Positions 55,626 through 63,970 are shown, counted from the first letter of the stretch. The stretch is DNA of 64,000 nucleotides from Corynebacterium curieae (GCF_027570035.1 NZ_JAKMUU010000001.1:682001-746000); one strand, 5' to 3'. Notes: a model not told the origin generated them from the letters alone. A program made the numbers and translations.

Positions 55626-56093
55626 ATGCAAGGTTTAATAGGTAGAACTTCAAATAGCAGCAACCAAGCTAAAATTCTTGTGCTCTTTGCGCGTACGGAA
55701 GCTACGTATGACGAAGAATTTGTCGGAATAGCTTTAACCAGAGAGCAGGAGAGTGCTATGGGCGAGCATGTTGATTCTCCAAGTATAACCTGTTGGACTG
55801 AAGAAGTTCCCCTTCAAGGCTGGGAAGGAAAACTAAACAAGTCTCGTTTCCCGAAACTTGTCTATCTCGTTTTTAGAGAAGGGTATGCGCAACATTCCTC
55901 CGTGCGCTACCAGGAATTAAGCCCAGATATATTGGCTGCATTTACCACGCGTGAAGCTGCTCAGACTGATGTCGTTTCTCGGCAGAAAAAGGAGCCTTCA
56001 TTCCTACCGAGTGAGTTTCATATATGGGAAGTCGAATTCGGGTTTTTGACCGAAAACTTCCGTGGCCAAGGTCCAGAAATCCCCATGTACTGA
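55626..56093 (+). CDS. Hypothetical protein, 155 aa
   Basis: A soluble protein without signal peptide or membrane segment and with mixed composition. The region WTEEVPLQGWEGKLNKSRFP and the C-terminal EVEFGFLTENFRGQG have no known match for me. It is divergent from the nitronate monooxygenase gene, and the intervening 270 bp (55356-55625) are AT-rich without a clear promoter pair. Weak translation signals leave some doubt that it is expressed. Confidence 0.5.
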   Translation: MQGLIGRTSNSSNQAKILVLFARTEATYDEEFVGIALTREQESAMGEHVDSPSITCWTEEVPLQGWEGKLNKSRFPKLVYLVFREGYAQHSSVRYQELSPDILAAFTTREAAQTDVVSRQKKEPSFLPSEFHIWEVEFGFLTENFRGQGPEIPMY

Positions 56094-56183
56094 GCAGTAC
56101 TTCTCGTTGGTTTTAAATTCTGTTGCAAGGAGAGAGTAAGCATCTATATCGCTGCGAAATGGCGGAATAGTCTCAATGAATTC

Positions 56184-56579
56184 CTATGTCGGAATTGGGT
56201 TTTCCATCAGCTTCTCGCTGATCTCGTTGACCCTCACCGAGTCATGGCTTTTCTTCGGTGACACCGTAGTCATTATCGGTGAAACTCCTTCTAGATCAGA
56301 GCCACACACAAACTTCCTGACACCCTCAGACACACCACTTCCGCGCTGAGCGGAGACCCAATCACGAGCAAAATCTAAAGCACTTAGTGTATGAGTCTGA
56401 GAAATCCCCTTCACCCCCGCCTGCATCAACCGTGCTGAGATTTGGTCTCCAGTTAATCGATCCGAGTTAGACAAGAACCAGATTTGATTTGTGGACAACG
56501 CGTTTGCAAGATCCACCATTCATGCATAGTTGTACTCCCCCGTGTACATTGTGCCGTCCAAATCAAAGACATATTCCAC
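56184..56579 (-). pseudogene. HAD-type phosphatase fragment with in-frame stop
   Basis: It starts at GTG 56577-56579 behind GGAGGG. The first residues, VEYVFDLDGTMYTGEY, carry the DxDGT nucleophile motif of HAD phosphatases of the NagD type. A TGA follows after 19 codons. The frame resumes as MVDLANALSTNQIWFLSNS, containing the second motif (SNS). The protein then ends at 56184, far short of the usual about 260 residues, so the cap and last motifs are missing. It starts 22 bp after the MFS gene at 56602. Confidence 0.65.
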
Positions 56580-56601
56580 GATTACCCTCCCCCCTTTAGG
56601 C

Positions 56602-57789
56602 TTACGTCGGTTTCAGACTGGTCAGTATCGTCAAGAGAAGGAATGCAGATAGCGATACAATTCCAAAGAACACCACAACCCAAATAAAGCCAACTGAGCC
56701 CAACAATGCTCCTGCAAGAATAGATCCGATAATCATTCCCAGCGGAGGCATCGATTCAGCGCGACCCCGCGCAACTAGATGAGTCCTTCCATATTGGTTT
56801 ACCGCAACAATATTTGATGCCGCAGTAAACGAAAAAGCCCAAAAGACTCCCGCGATCCCCATCAAGATCGCAAGTTCAAGATTATTTGCTTTTTCATCCT
56901 TGAGAAGAAGTTCAGCACACACTGCAGACAAACCGCCCAGCCCCAAGGACCAAATCGCAACCTTTTGCGCTGAAAACTGGTTGATAAGATAGGGAACCAC
57001 CAATATCGGAAGGTACATGGCAACCATATGTAACTGCGACAATCCAGAAATTTCGGAGCTGCTTAGCCCCTGTCGCTGGGCTTCTAAGGGAACTGCTGTC
57101 ATTACAAGGGTCATAGTTACATAACTGAAGAACCCCAATACACCACCAAGATAAAGAGTCGAACGATCACCCGAACGATCACCCGAGCGATCATCCTTGG
57201 ATGTTCGTGCAAGCATCGTTTCAATGGTTTGGGGTAGAGCCAACGAGGCAAAAAAGACCAATATCCCAAGACCAATTACAACCCGATACGCTTTGTAGAA
57301 GTCGCTTGAGGATTCGGCCACGATCCCAGCAACCCAAGGACCGAAAATCGACCCAACGACTCCGCTCAAGAGAACGAGACTCGTATCCCAAGGACTTGGC
57401 TGGGTCGCGAAATCTTTCACCAAAATTCGATGAAAATTTGCGAGCCCCATAAAGATACCGATGAGCAGTATTCCACCGTAAAATAGCCAGATTTGTTGCT
57501 TTTGCATTGCAAAAGATGTTGCCAATCCTGACAAAATACAAATTGTGCCCGCAATTAGATATACCATTCGAGGCCCGAGCCTTTTAATCAATGGCATTCC
57601 AAGTCGAGCGGCAATTATGGTACCCAAGGCTATTAAAACATAGGCCATCGTGCCGCCTAAGGCTGTCCTAGTCAATTCTTGACCAGAGCGTACCGAAATC
57701 GTCAGATCGATACCCGCGACTGACAGGGAAAGCGCGTATAACAAGCTGAACCGAAAGGTATTAAAATTTATTGCTTGTCTTAATTTCAT
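56602..57789 (-). CDS. MFS transporter, 395 aa
   Basis: A membrane protein with about 12 hydrophobic segments. The central cytoplasmic loop (about residue 200) carries a short tandem repeat DRSGDRSGDRS, encoded by 12-bp repeats at 57163-57192. MFS-like motif pieces are ARLGMPLIKRLGPR between helices 2 and 3 and GLANFHRILVKDF. The drug or metabolite carried is unknown. The HAD fragment downstream on the same strand was probably co-transcribed. Confidence 0.8.
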   Translation of the reverse strand: MKLRQAINFNTFRFSLLYALSLSVAGIDLTISVRSGQELTRTALGGTMAYVLIALGTIIAARLGMPLIKRLGPRMVYLIAGTICILSGLATSFAMQKQQIWLFYGGILLIGIFMGLANFHRILVKDFATQPSPWDTSLVLLSGVVGSIFGPWVAGIVAESSSDFYKAYRVVIGLGILVFFASLALPQTIETMLARTSKDDRSGDRSGDRSTLYLGGVLGFFSYVTMTLVMTAVPLEAQRQGLSSSEISGLSQLHMVAMYLPILVVPYLINQFSAQKVAIWSLGLGGLSAVCAELLLKDEKANNLELAILMGIAGVFWAFSFTAASNIVAVNQYGRTHLVARGRAESMPPLGMIIGSILAGALLGSVGFIWVVVFFGIVSLSAFLLLTILTSLKPT

Positions 57790-58373
57790 AATTCACTTAC
57801 TGCGTTAGCGGTCCGCAACCTTTGTATCCAAATACAGATCTGTCACACCAGAGTCCGAGATGTATCGCTGAAAACTATCTCTACCGACTACATTAATTTC
57901 AGGCTCAATACGCATAACTATGCCCCATGTACATCTTGAGTAACGAGTGTGACCCCATGGTAAGGCAACAAACGAGAATCACGCTTATAACCAGGGTAAA
58001 TCCTTAGCCCTAAGACTGGTTCTTTCTTTTGATGAATCGTCGCTCGAATTGAACCGGGAAACTTCCTATCATCTCAATGCAAAGAATTAAGCGCTATTCA
58101 GACGAGGCCAATGCAGAAAACCGGCGAAGCCTTCAGTGGAGTTGGTTGTGCCAGGCAACCGCGAGTGCCAGGGCGTGACAGCTACATGGGCAAGGAAGTC
58201 GCGTAAGCAACTTTCGCGGCAACGCGAGAACCATGAATTAACACCACGCACAACGATTAGTGTCGACCCCCGACAGGTTGGAGGAACTGACCAAAAATCA
58301 GGCCAGTCTCTCCTTTATCCTTAAAGACTTCCGTAACCACACACCTGAATGCTTACAATTGCCAGACTTTCCT
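57790..58373. other. Gene-poor intergenic stretch
   Basis: About 580 bp, moderately AT-rich. Short frames exist (for example 58136-58324 on the plus strand) but have no ribosome site and no family resemblance, so I do not call them. It includes the upstream region of the MFS gene at 57789. No convincing promoter or RNA structure was found. Confidence 0.4.
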
Positions 58374-58802
58374 TTAAGCCGATCGTGCTTCCTTTTGGCT
58401 TGAAGGCGACACCTTCTTCTGGAAAAAGAGATGACGTTTGTCATCACTTGAGGGAAGAAGGGTCATGATCATTAAAGGGATAGTTCCCACTATGGGGATA
58501 AAAAATAATACAACTAGAATTCCGGGGAATCCCGCATCTTGCAGCCGTCTCGATAGCAACGCAAGAAAAGGCAGAAACACGATTGCTGCTATCACTTCTT
58601 CTAGCGATACTCCATGAAAATCACCTAAATGATTATCGAGCATGCTGACGAAGAATGAACCAATAGTCAAGAAGAAAAAAATCCACCAGTATTCACTTCT
58701 AGAGGCTGACCCTTTAAAAGCAAAATATCTCAAGAAAAACCGTGACACGGCCTGCTGCGGAGACGCCCCATGCAGGGCCTGGTAGGAAGATTGCTTATCC
58801 AT
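58374..58802 (-). CDS. DUF805 family membrane protein
   Basis: 142 aa. DUF805 features are the N-terminal YFAFKGSASRSEYWWIFFF, the central LALLSRRLQDAGF and three to four helices. The family is widespread in bacterial membranes and its function is not established. The N-terminal 35 residues (QALHGASPQQAVSRFF) are soluble. The start ATG has AAGGAGG about eight bases upstream. Confidence 0.82.
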   Translation of the reverse strand: MDKQSSYQALHGASPQQAVSRFFLRYFAFKGSASRSEYWWIFFFLTIGSFFVSMLDNHLGDFHGVSLEEVIAAIVFLPFLALLSRRLQDAGFPGILVVLFFIPIVGTIPLMIMTLLPSSDDKRHLFFQKKVSPSSQKEARSA

Positions 58803-58914
58803 AATAAAACCTCCTTCCGCTAAAAGAATACTTTAGGGAAGGAGATTTCCTACCCCTTAACAACATCCATCCGACAGCGCCCACCAAAACCCCAACTCGA
58901 CTAAACACGACACG

Positions 58915-58935
58915 AAGCGCCCCACGCGGGCGCTT
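58915..58935 (+). terminator. Orphan terminator on the plus strand
   Basis: AAGCGCCC/GGGCGCTT, 8-bp perfect stem with 5-base loop, followed by TCTTT. No plus-strand gene ends just upstream, so it may belong to a decayed gene. Between it and 59185 I see no gene; GTCC-GGAC dyads near 59129 may be an old IS end. Confidence 0.6.
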
Positions 58936-59185
58936 TCTTTATGCCTAAATACCGTTGCGCTGATTTACCCAGGGGATTGTAAAGAGCTTCATGATAAATA
59001 TCAGAAGAGAGTCAACGCTAGAAACACCACTGTTAATGGGATCGATTTCTTTTGGTATGCGTTCTTGCATAGGAGGAAATTGAGCCCATCCTTCTTGGAA
59101 AACTAAGGTACTCATCCGTTAGACTGTCCCCTGTCTAGGACAACCCTTCTCCTAGAAGTATTATTTTCTTGTAAAGGAAGAAAAT

Positions 59186-59374
59186 ATGAAGACAGAACAC
59201 CTATCTCCCATTAGCCACATAGTCATTTGTGTTCTGCTTGTCGCGTTCTGCTTAGCTATGTACCTGCACTTCCAAGACAGGTCTACTTTAGTGCTATTGA
59301 TTATTAGCCTGATTGTATGGGCAAGTCGTTCATACCAACAGGCTTCTTCATTACAAAAGCATCTAGAGGCTTAG
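59186..59374 (+). CDS. Small membrane protein, 62 aa
   Basis: ATG with AAAGGAAG upstream. Two hydrophobic helices (about residues 10-28 and 34-48) are joined by HFQDRS, with a short polar tail. It is transcribed alone. Function unknown. Such small two-helix proteins are common in accessory DNA. Confidence 0.55.
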   Translation: MKTEHLSPISHIVICVLLVAFCLAMYLHFQDRSTLVLLIISLIVWASRSYQQASSLQKHLEA

Positions 59375-59557
59375 CGTCACTGCGCAACTAGCGCAGGTTA
59401 GTAATGCCACGCCGGATATCCCTTTAAAAATATGCGCTTGGCCTCACAAAATTCTTAGCTTAAACACTATTTCTTACACTCTCCTCACTTATAAGCGAGT
59501 CATCTCAGCTCGTTGACAACAACAGATAGATTTCAGTCTCATACAAGAGCAATGTTT

Positions 59558-59887
59558 CTAGCTACCGACATCTTCTGTAGAGCGCAACCAGAAATCCATC
59601 ATCGCTCCTATGGTATCTGCTGACGAAAAGATGGTCTTCGCTACATCGGAGGGACTCCAGTTATCGGGGAGATCTATAAAACGACGTGCGACTTTCCCGA
59701 TAGTCACTGAAGGAGATTCTTTGACGGCCTCAAGAATAGTTACGACGTCTTCGTAAGTAGCATCGAATGCATCTTTTTCATTGGCTGCGGTTGCATCGGC
59801 TATGCAAATCCAGTCATCAACTTCTCTCATGTCTTTCAAGAGATTGCCAATTATCTTTTCAGGATTTGTCTCCATATTCATAAACAT
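59558..59887 (-). CDS. Hypothetical protein, about 109 aa
   Basis: A soluble, acidic and helical protein (NLLKDMREVDDWICIADAT). Three in-frame ATGs lie close together (59887, 59881, 59875) with no clear ribosome site, so the start is open. The frame extends upstream to about 60001 through a short GC-rich segment that looks foreign, and I exclude that part. The C-terminal half has a possible helix-turn-helix-like stretch (TIGKVARRFIDLPDNWSPSD). The family is unknown. Confidence 0.5.
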   Translation of the reverse strand: MFMNMETNPEKIIGNLLKDMREVDDWICIADATAANEKDAFDATYEDVVTILEAVKESPSVTIGKVARRFIDLPDNWSPSDVAKTIFSSADTIGAMMDFWLRSTEDVGS

Positions 59888-59934
59888 ACTATTAATTTGA
59901 TAACTCTTGTCGCGGTTTATCCTTGAGATGGTCA

Positions 59935-60012
59935 CGCGGTACGCGCACTCGTCGCAGCAGCCGAGCAGCCGGCGCCGCAAGCCCTGATGCGCCAGCAGCA
60001 CCGCCGGCTAGA
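59935..60012. other. Short GC-rich fragment in AT-rich DNA
   Basis: About 78 bp of markedly GC-rich sequence with typical corynebacterial codon structure on the minus strand (reads LAHQGLRRRLLGCCDECAYR) sits between AT-rich neighbours. It looks like a scrap of another gene left by recombination. Confidence 0.45.
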
Positions 60013-60022
60013 ACGTGAACAG

Positions 60023-60070
60023 AAAAGACACGCTAACCAAACAAGATATTGACTGGTTAGCGTGTCTTTT
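60023..60070. terminator. Bidirectional terminator with 17-bp perfect stem
   Basis: 60023-60039 pairs with 60054-60070. T-runs follow on both strands. It separates the Clp N-domain gene (stop 60084) from the GC-rich fragment. Confidence 0.85.
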
Positions 60071-60083
60071 TAATGGAAGATAG

Positions 60084-60325
60084 TTAAGTGAGAAAGCTTG
60101 CACGGTTGGTGGAGGTTTTGTACCCTTCCGTGTTTAAGTAAGCAGATAGCTTTTTATATAAGGATTCTGCTCCAAATTCTTCATCAATTATTTGGTAAGG
60201 GATTGAATCTTTATCCTGCAACAAAGCTAGTTGTATATGCTCGGCACCTGTTGTTTCAGTCCCTGATTCTTGAGCTATTACTTGAGCTTTTTCAGAATCT
60301 GTTCTGCTCGTGGAGTCAGCTTCAT
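60084..60325 (-). CDS. Stand-alone Clp N-terminal-domain protein (frameshifted in this sequence)
   Basis: ATG 60325 has AGGAG upstream and starts MKLTPRAEQILKK. The frame then breaks at a five-base T run (60288-60292 on the plus strand). Adding one base continues AQVIAQESGTETTGAEHIQLALLQ to the TAA at 60084-60086, about 80 aa. The pattern (LTPRAEQIL, then GAEHIQLALL) is that of one repeat of the ClpA/ClpC substrate-adaptor-binding N-domain, without any ATPase. Similar short proteins (ClpS-like partners or ClpC-N-domain proteins) may modulate Clp, but this is inference. Confidence 0.6.
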
Positions 60326-60544
60326 TTTTCTCCTAGACTATTTTATGCGAGGACAGTTTCGCTTCATTCCCAGTATGGTTCCTTGAAAATTGGATTGATA
60401 TGCCTGCATATCCATAGTCTCCGACTGCCCTCTATGTCTTCGGTTTCAACCATTTCACCATCGTTGGCTGGGCCGCATTGTTTCTCGGGAGAGTGTCCGA
60501 TTGTTTGTGTGCGGGGGGCTATTCCACCTTTCGGTCTGGATGGA

Positions 60545-61255
60545 TTACCGCAGTTTGAACTCGACGACGTCTACTTCATCATCGGCAGCTAATCCGGGAT
60601 AGTGAGCATCTAGCGCTTTCTGAAGCTCGGCGAGAGAGCCAAAGCCGTCATTTCGAGCTTGCTTTTCCGACAATTTACTTCGCTGGATAGAGGAAACGGC
60701 CGTGACCTGTGCAGGAATGGTGACGACCTCTCCGGATTCTTTCTCGAAGACTATTTGGGCATTTCCTTCATGGAAAGGATCATCTACCCGAAGTGTCTGT
60801 TGCTTTTCTCCGCTACGAATTGATTCCTCGTAGCCTTCCCACATGTAGATGCGCTGCTCTTGTTCCATATCTCGCCAGTTGAATGCGAATGGCAAGAGTT
60901 CTTCTACGGTAGGTGCTTCAATTCCATTGCTTCCGCGCACGATGCACCGAATGGACGGATCAACATCAAAAAGCACCTGGCGGCATTTACCGCAGGGAGG
61001 AATAACTTGACCAGTAGGTCCGTATACGGCGACTACTGCTTGGATTGGGTCCTCTGGATAACTAGCAGCATGGTTAGCTAAAGCCGAGACTTCCCCGCAA
61101 GGACCACCGAGGAAGTGGTGCGCGTTCAAACCGAGTACGTGTTTTCCTGATTTGGTGAGGAGTGTTGCGGCTACAGTGTGATCTCCTCCGTCCTGAAAGC
61201 GCCGTGCGTGAGTAGTTGCTTTGGCTAGCAAATTTCGAAGTTCGTTCGTAATCAC
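60545..61255 (-). CDS. Blasticidin-S-deaminase-like / ASCH domain fusion
   Basis: 236 aa in two domains. Residues about 1-125 are a cytidine-deaminase fold close to blasticidin S deaminase. They have zinc ligands in GGPCGEVSAL (Cys, with the proton-shuttle Glu) and PPCGKCRQVL (two Cys), then VEELLPFAFNW. Residues about 135-236 are an ASCH-type RNA/nucleoside-binding domain: an ESIRSGEKQQTLRVDD entry, a Gly-containing strand pair, and a DDEVDVVEFKL end. ASCH members include N4-acetylcytidine amidohydrolase (YqfB). The fusion could act on modified cytidines or on a nucleoside antibiotic. Start ATG 61255; a TTAAAGAGT-like ribosome site is weak. Confidence 0.78.
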   Translation of the reverse strand: MITNELRNLLAKATTHARRFQDGGDHTVAATLLTKSGKHVLGLNAHHFLGGPCGEVSALANHAASYPEDPIQAVVAVYGPTGQVIPPCGKCRQVLFDVDPSIRCIVRGSNGIEAPTVEELLPFAFNWRDMEQEQRIYMWEGYEESIRSGEKQQTLRVDDPFHEGNAQIVFEKESGEVVTIPAQVTAVSSIQRSKLSEKQARNDGFGSLAELQKALDAHYPGLAADDEVDVVEFKLR

Positions 61256-61511
61256 TCTTTAAGGGTAATGATTGCCGACGCGCTTCATCTAGGTGAAGAC
61301 AGAGATTAGGGAACATTGAGGGGCAACATGCTTGGTATAGCCGAGCAGAGATTGACTATTGCAGTGTTTTTAACTGCATATTCACGGTTCAATCAAGCAA
61401 TAAGAGCTAGTCTAAAGCTGGAATTCGACCGCTCTTTAGTACGTGCGTTGAGTAGCCATGCCATACTGCGAAGACGTTTCGGAGCGAAGAAATCTTCTGC
61501 AAGAAGAGGAA

Positions 61512-61537
61512 ATCCCTCACATGGTGGGGTTTTATTA
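61512..61537 (+). terminator. Weak terminator-like hairpin
   Basis: CCCTCAC and GTGGGG pair around ATG, followed by TTTTATTATT. The preceding 61256-61511 contains no gene I can support. Confidence 0.4.
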
Positions 61538-61552
61538 TTGAATAATGGCGCT

Positions 61553-61741
61553 ATGGATAGAACACAGAAGATAAAAACTGGAGTTTTACTCGCTTTAGCT
61601 GTTGTCTCTTTAGCATTATTTATTTTGTGGGTGACAGACGTCATCGGGCTCGGTTTAGCAGTCGTCCTCATGATTGTTATGACTGCCGCTTCTGTGGGCG
61701 TGCGTGTGTGGGCGGAGAATGCAGGGCAGAAGTCGGAATAA
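61553..61741 (+). CDS. Small membrane protein, 62 aa
   Basis: From ATG 61553 (MDRTQKIKTGVLL). Two hydrophobic helices (about residues 8-28 and 30-50) and a polar tail. The frame is open for 79 codons upstream, but those residues look non-coding and a terminator-like hairpin lies there, so the short form is preferred. The ribosome site is weak. Function unknown. Confidence 0.5.
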   Translation: MDRTQKIKTGVLLALAVVSLALFILWVTDVIGLGLAVVLMIVMTAASVGVRVWAENAGQKSE

Positions 61742-61970
61742 GCGAGATACCACAGTGGTAGTAGATGTACCCCCTTTTCTTCTACAACCACCCCAAGAAG
61801 TGGGGCGTGGGCGCGGCTTCTTCATCGGTGCGCGGTGTGCCCCGCGTGTGATGTGGACCACACATCCCAGATAAGGCCGGGGTGATTATGGACCATCTCA
61901 AACACTAGCAACCTACTCCGACGACCCCTGACCCCCTACTAAACGCGCGTTGCCGGCGAAAACAATGCCT

Positions 61971-62024
61971 ATAGCAATACAAATAGCAACCGTCATAGCA
62001 ATACCCATAGCAATAGGCATAGCA
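61971..62024. repeat. Five direct repeats with a 12-bp period
   Basis: ATAGCA recurs at 61971, 61983, 61995, 62007 and 62019, exactly 12 bp apart; four of the five continue as ATAGCAA. It lies directly behind the resolvase gene. An iteron-type protein-binding array is possible. The rest of 61742-62038 holds no gene. Confidence 0.6.
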
Positions 62025-62038
62025 GGGCACGTCAGGCC

Positions 62039-62655
62039 TTACTGGTTGAGGTACTTATACAGTGTGGTACGCCCAATGCCGAGACGGCGGGCAACCTCTG
62101 CTTTCGGAATCCCCCCCACCCACGTGCGCGCCTGTATTATTTGTTCCTCGTTGAGGACTTTCGCACGCCCCTTATAGACACCGCGGGCTTTGGCTTTGGC
62201 AATACATTCGGCTTGGCGCTCGCGGATAATCGCGCGTTCAAACTCCGCCACCGACCCGAGCAAGCCGAGCATGAGTTTGGCAACCGGCGTCGAATCCTGC
62301 GAATAGACCTGCCCTTCTTTGAGGAACTTGACGGATACTCCGCGTTCGGTGAGTTCATCGACTAGGCGGTGCAGGTCGATAAGGGAGCGGGCAAGCCTGT
62401 CCATGCTCACCACAATGAGTTGGTCGCCGGCGCGCACATAATTAAGCGCCCCATCTAAGCCGAGGCGCTGGGTGGACGATCCGCTAACGGTATCGGTGAA
62501 GATGCGGAAGACTTTTTCCTTCTTTAATGATGCGGTCTGCCGGTCAAGATTCTGATCTTTGGAACTCACACGCGCGTAGCCGATTTTTGGCCCGTAATCA
62601 CCTCTGGTTGTTCGGGAATGTCTAGAGGTAGTGACGGTTCTGTTTCATTGCTCAT
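62039..62655 (-). CDS. Serine recombinase (Tn3 resolvase/invertase type), frameshifted in this sequence
   Basis: About 205 aa when repaired. The start ATG 62655 gives MSNETEPSLPLDIPEQ. The frame breaks at a five-base T run (62584-62588, plus strand); one more base yields GQKIGYARVSSKDQNLDRQ with the catalytic Ser. The remaining domain has SMDRLARSLIDLHRLV and ERAIIRERQAECIAKAKARG. The C-terminal helix-turn-helix (GIPKAEVARRLGIGRTTLYKYL) is intact. It would resolve cointegrates or invert DNA. No transposase of a Tn3 element is in the window. DNA between 62656 and 62841 has no gene but may contain the res site. Confidence 0.82.
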
Positions 62656-62841
62656 GGACCCACCCTAGCGAACAGTGGATTAAACACGATGGATGTAATT
62701 CCCGAACTGTTTACTTAGGGTGTACCCGTACAGTGCATTTCGGTAAAGCACGGTTAGTCGGCGATGAGGTTTATGGCTGGCCGTCGGTTCGACAGCATTG
62801 AGAATGTTTGAGTAGATGGGCGGACTCAATCGACAGTTTTC

Positions 62842-63189
62842 CTATTGGGGTCTATCTGTCTGCAATGGATCTGTCCCTCCTAGTTTCATCTCAAATTTCT
62901 TGTAGTCTTCGAGCGAATTAAAATGGCGTGAATAGAGGTCGCAATCTTTATCCACATAGCCGTATAGCGCAGGAGCTACATCAACGATATGGCGCAAAGT
63001 GACTAAGGGGCTCATATCCCCTGGTTCTGATTCCTGTTCATGGGCAAGAGCCTCCACTTTCCTCTGTGCTTCATCATCGTTTTGGGCATAGACGATGTAG
63101 AAATCCTCGCGGAAAAAAGACTTCGCTTCTTGTGCAGCAGGCTCGGATTTTGAAAGTTCAAAGACTGCGATCCCTACATAAGGTTCCAT
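62842..63189 (-). CDS. Hypothetical protein, 115 aa (DUF4288-like)
   Basis: A soluble, acidic protein. The order of an N-terminal strand YVGIAVFEL, then REDFYIVYAQNDDEAQRKVEALA and VTLRHIVDVAPALYGYVDKDCDLYSRHF, loosely resembles DUF4288 proteins, which often accompany toxin or polyketide loci. The resemblance is weak. ATG 63189; upstream AAGAGGTG serves as ribosome site. Confidence 0.55.
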   Translation of the reverse strand: MEPYVGIAVFELSKSEPAAQEAKSFFREDFYIVYAQNDDEAQRKVEALAHEQESEPGDMSPLVTLRHIVDVAPALYGYVDKDCDLYSRHFNSLEDYKKFEMKLGGTDPLQTDRPQ

Positions 63190-63305
63190 GTATAGTTCAC
63201 CTCTTCTTTGTTGACAAAGAACTCTTGGTTAACTAAACCCTAGCAGGGTGTACATGCGGATTATCCGCCAGTATACGCAGACTACTGTTAACAAAAGAGG
63301 GAATC

Positions 63306-63665
63306 TTGACAAGACAGAACATTACTTGGCCCAGTACCCTTTCACTTGCGCTAATCTTAAGCGGATCCGTCCTGTTGTCGAAGTTTCATGAAGAGAGTTC
63401 GGCTCTTTCTTCAGAGAACTTTATTATATGGGCGGTACCTTCCGTCCTTGGGGGATTAGGGCTGATATATTGCACCGTAAAACACGAGGTCGTAACTTCC
63501 TATGCCTACGGGGTTCTGCTTAGCCTCCTCTTTTCCTTTGGCGCAGCAGTTTGGCATCCAAGTACTTTTACTCGGTGTGTTACGGCAGTTATTTTTTTGA
63601 TAGTGGCTATAACCGTCGTTCTAAAGCGCCAAAAAATTAATACTCTAAATAACGTTCACGGCTAG
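63306..63665 (+). CDS. Membrane protein, 119 aa
   Basis: Starts at TTG 63306 with AGAGGGA five bases upstream. Four hydrophobic helices: about residues 9-25, 38-57, 65-84 and 90-106. No recognised family. A dyad GCGGA-TTA-TCCGC with a downstream TATACG-like box lies 45-65 bp upstream (about 63256-63280) and may be its regulated promoter. Confidence 0.55.
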   Translation: MTRQNITWPSTLSLALILSGSVLLSKFHEESSALSSENFIIWAVPSVLGGLGLIYCTVKHEVVTSYAYGVLLSLLFSFGAAVWHPSTFTRCVTAVIFLIVAITVVLKRQKINTLNNVHG

Positions 63666-63700
63666 CCGCAGGTGATACAAGTAAGGTGTACTTCTAAAGT

Positions 63701-63870
63701 GGTGCTGTTGCAAAGTTGGGGCAGTAGGAAGGGCGACGTGAAATAGTCACAGCCATGGGTATTTTCTCCGGTTGTCATTTCTCCCGTGGCATCATTCTGT
63801 GGGCAGTGGGTGGTACTGCCGCTACGGGGTGAGCTACCGCGCTCTGGGGGAAATAACGCTTAGGGGCGTG
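63701..63870 (+). pseudogene. IS6-family transposase 5' fragment
   Basis: GGTGCTGTTGCAAAGTT (63701-63717) is a typical IS6-family terminal repeat. It is followed by ATG 63755 (MGIFSGCHFSRGIILWAV) and, after a frameshift near 63803-63812, WYCRYGVSYRALGE and RGVS, the conserved N-terminal zone of these transposases. The element is cut off at about 63870, before the catalytic DDE domain. Confidence 0.7.
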
Positions 63871-63969
63871 TCGGGCAGCATCACTTCCAAAACCGGCTTA
63901 AGTGACAAAATGCCATCGCTAAAGTCCCAATTTGAGTCCCAGGGCGTGCGCCTTAAGAGAAATAACTAA
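63870..63969 (+). other. 3' end of an unidentified gene behind the IS6 fragment
   Basis: The frame continues from the IS6 piece as GSITSKTGLSDKMPSLKSQ to the stop at 63967-63969. The sequence is unrelated to IS6 and is followed at once by a terminator, so it looks like the surviving tail of a gene interrupted by the element. Confidence 0.45.
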
Positions 63970-63970
63970 A

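Noticed and set aside
58091..58324. Short plus-strand frames in the gap before the DUF805 gene
   Set aside because: No ribosome site, no family resemblance and unusual composition; an orphan terminator at 58915 is too far away to help.
59123..59146. GTCC/GGAC dyad resembling an IS terminal repeat
   Set aside because: Only one end and no transposase sequence nearby; could be chance.
60364..60453. 29-residue minus-strand ORF (MVETEDIEGSRRLW)
   Set aside because: No ribosome site; the frame could be the tail of a lost gene. Not enough support for a call.
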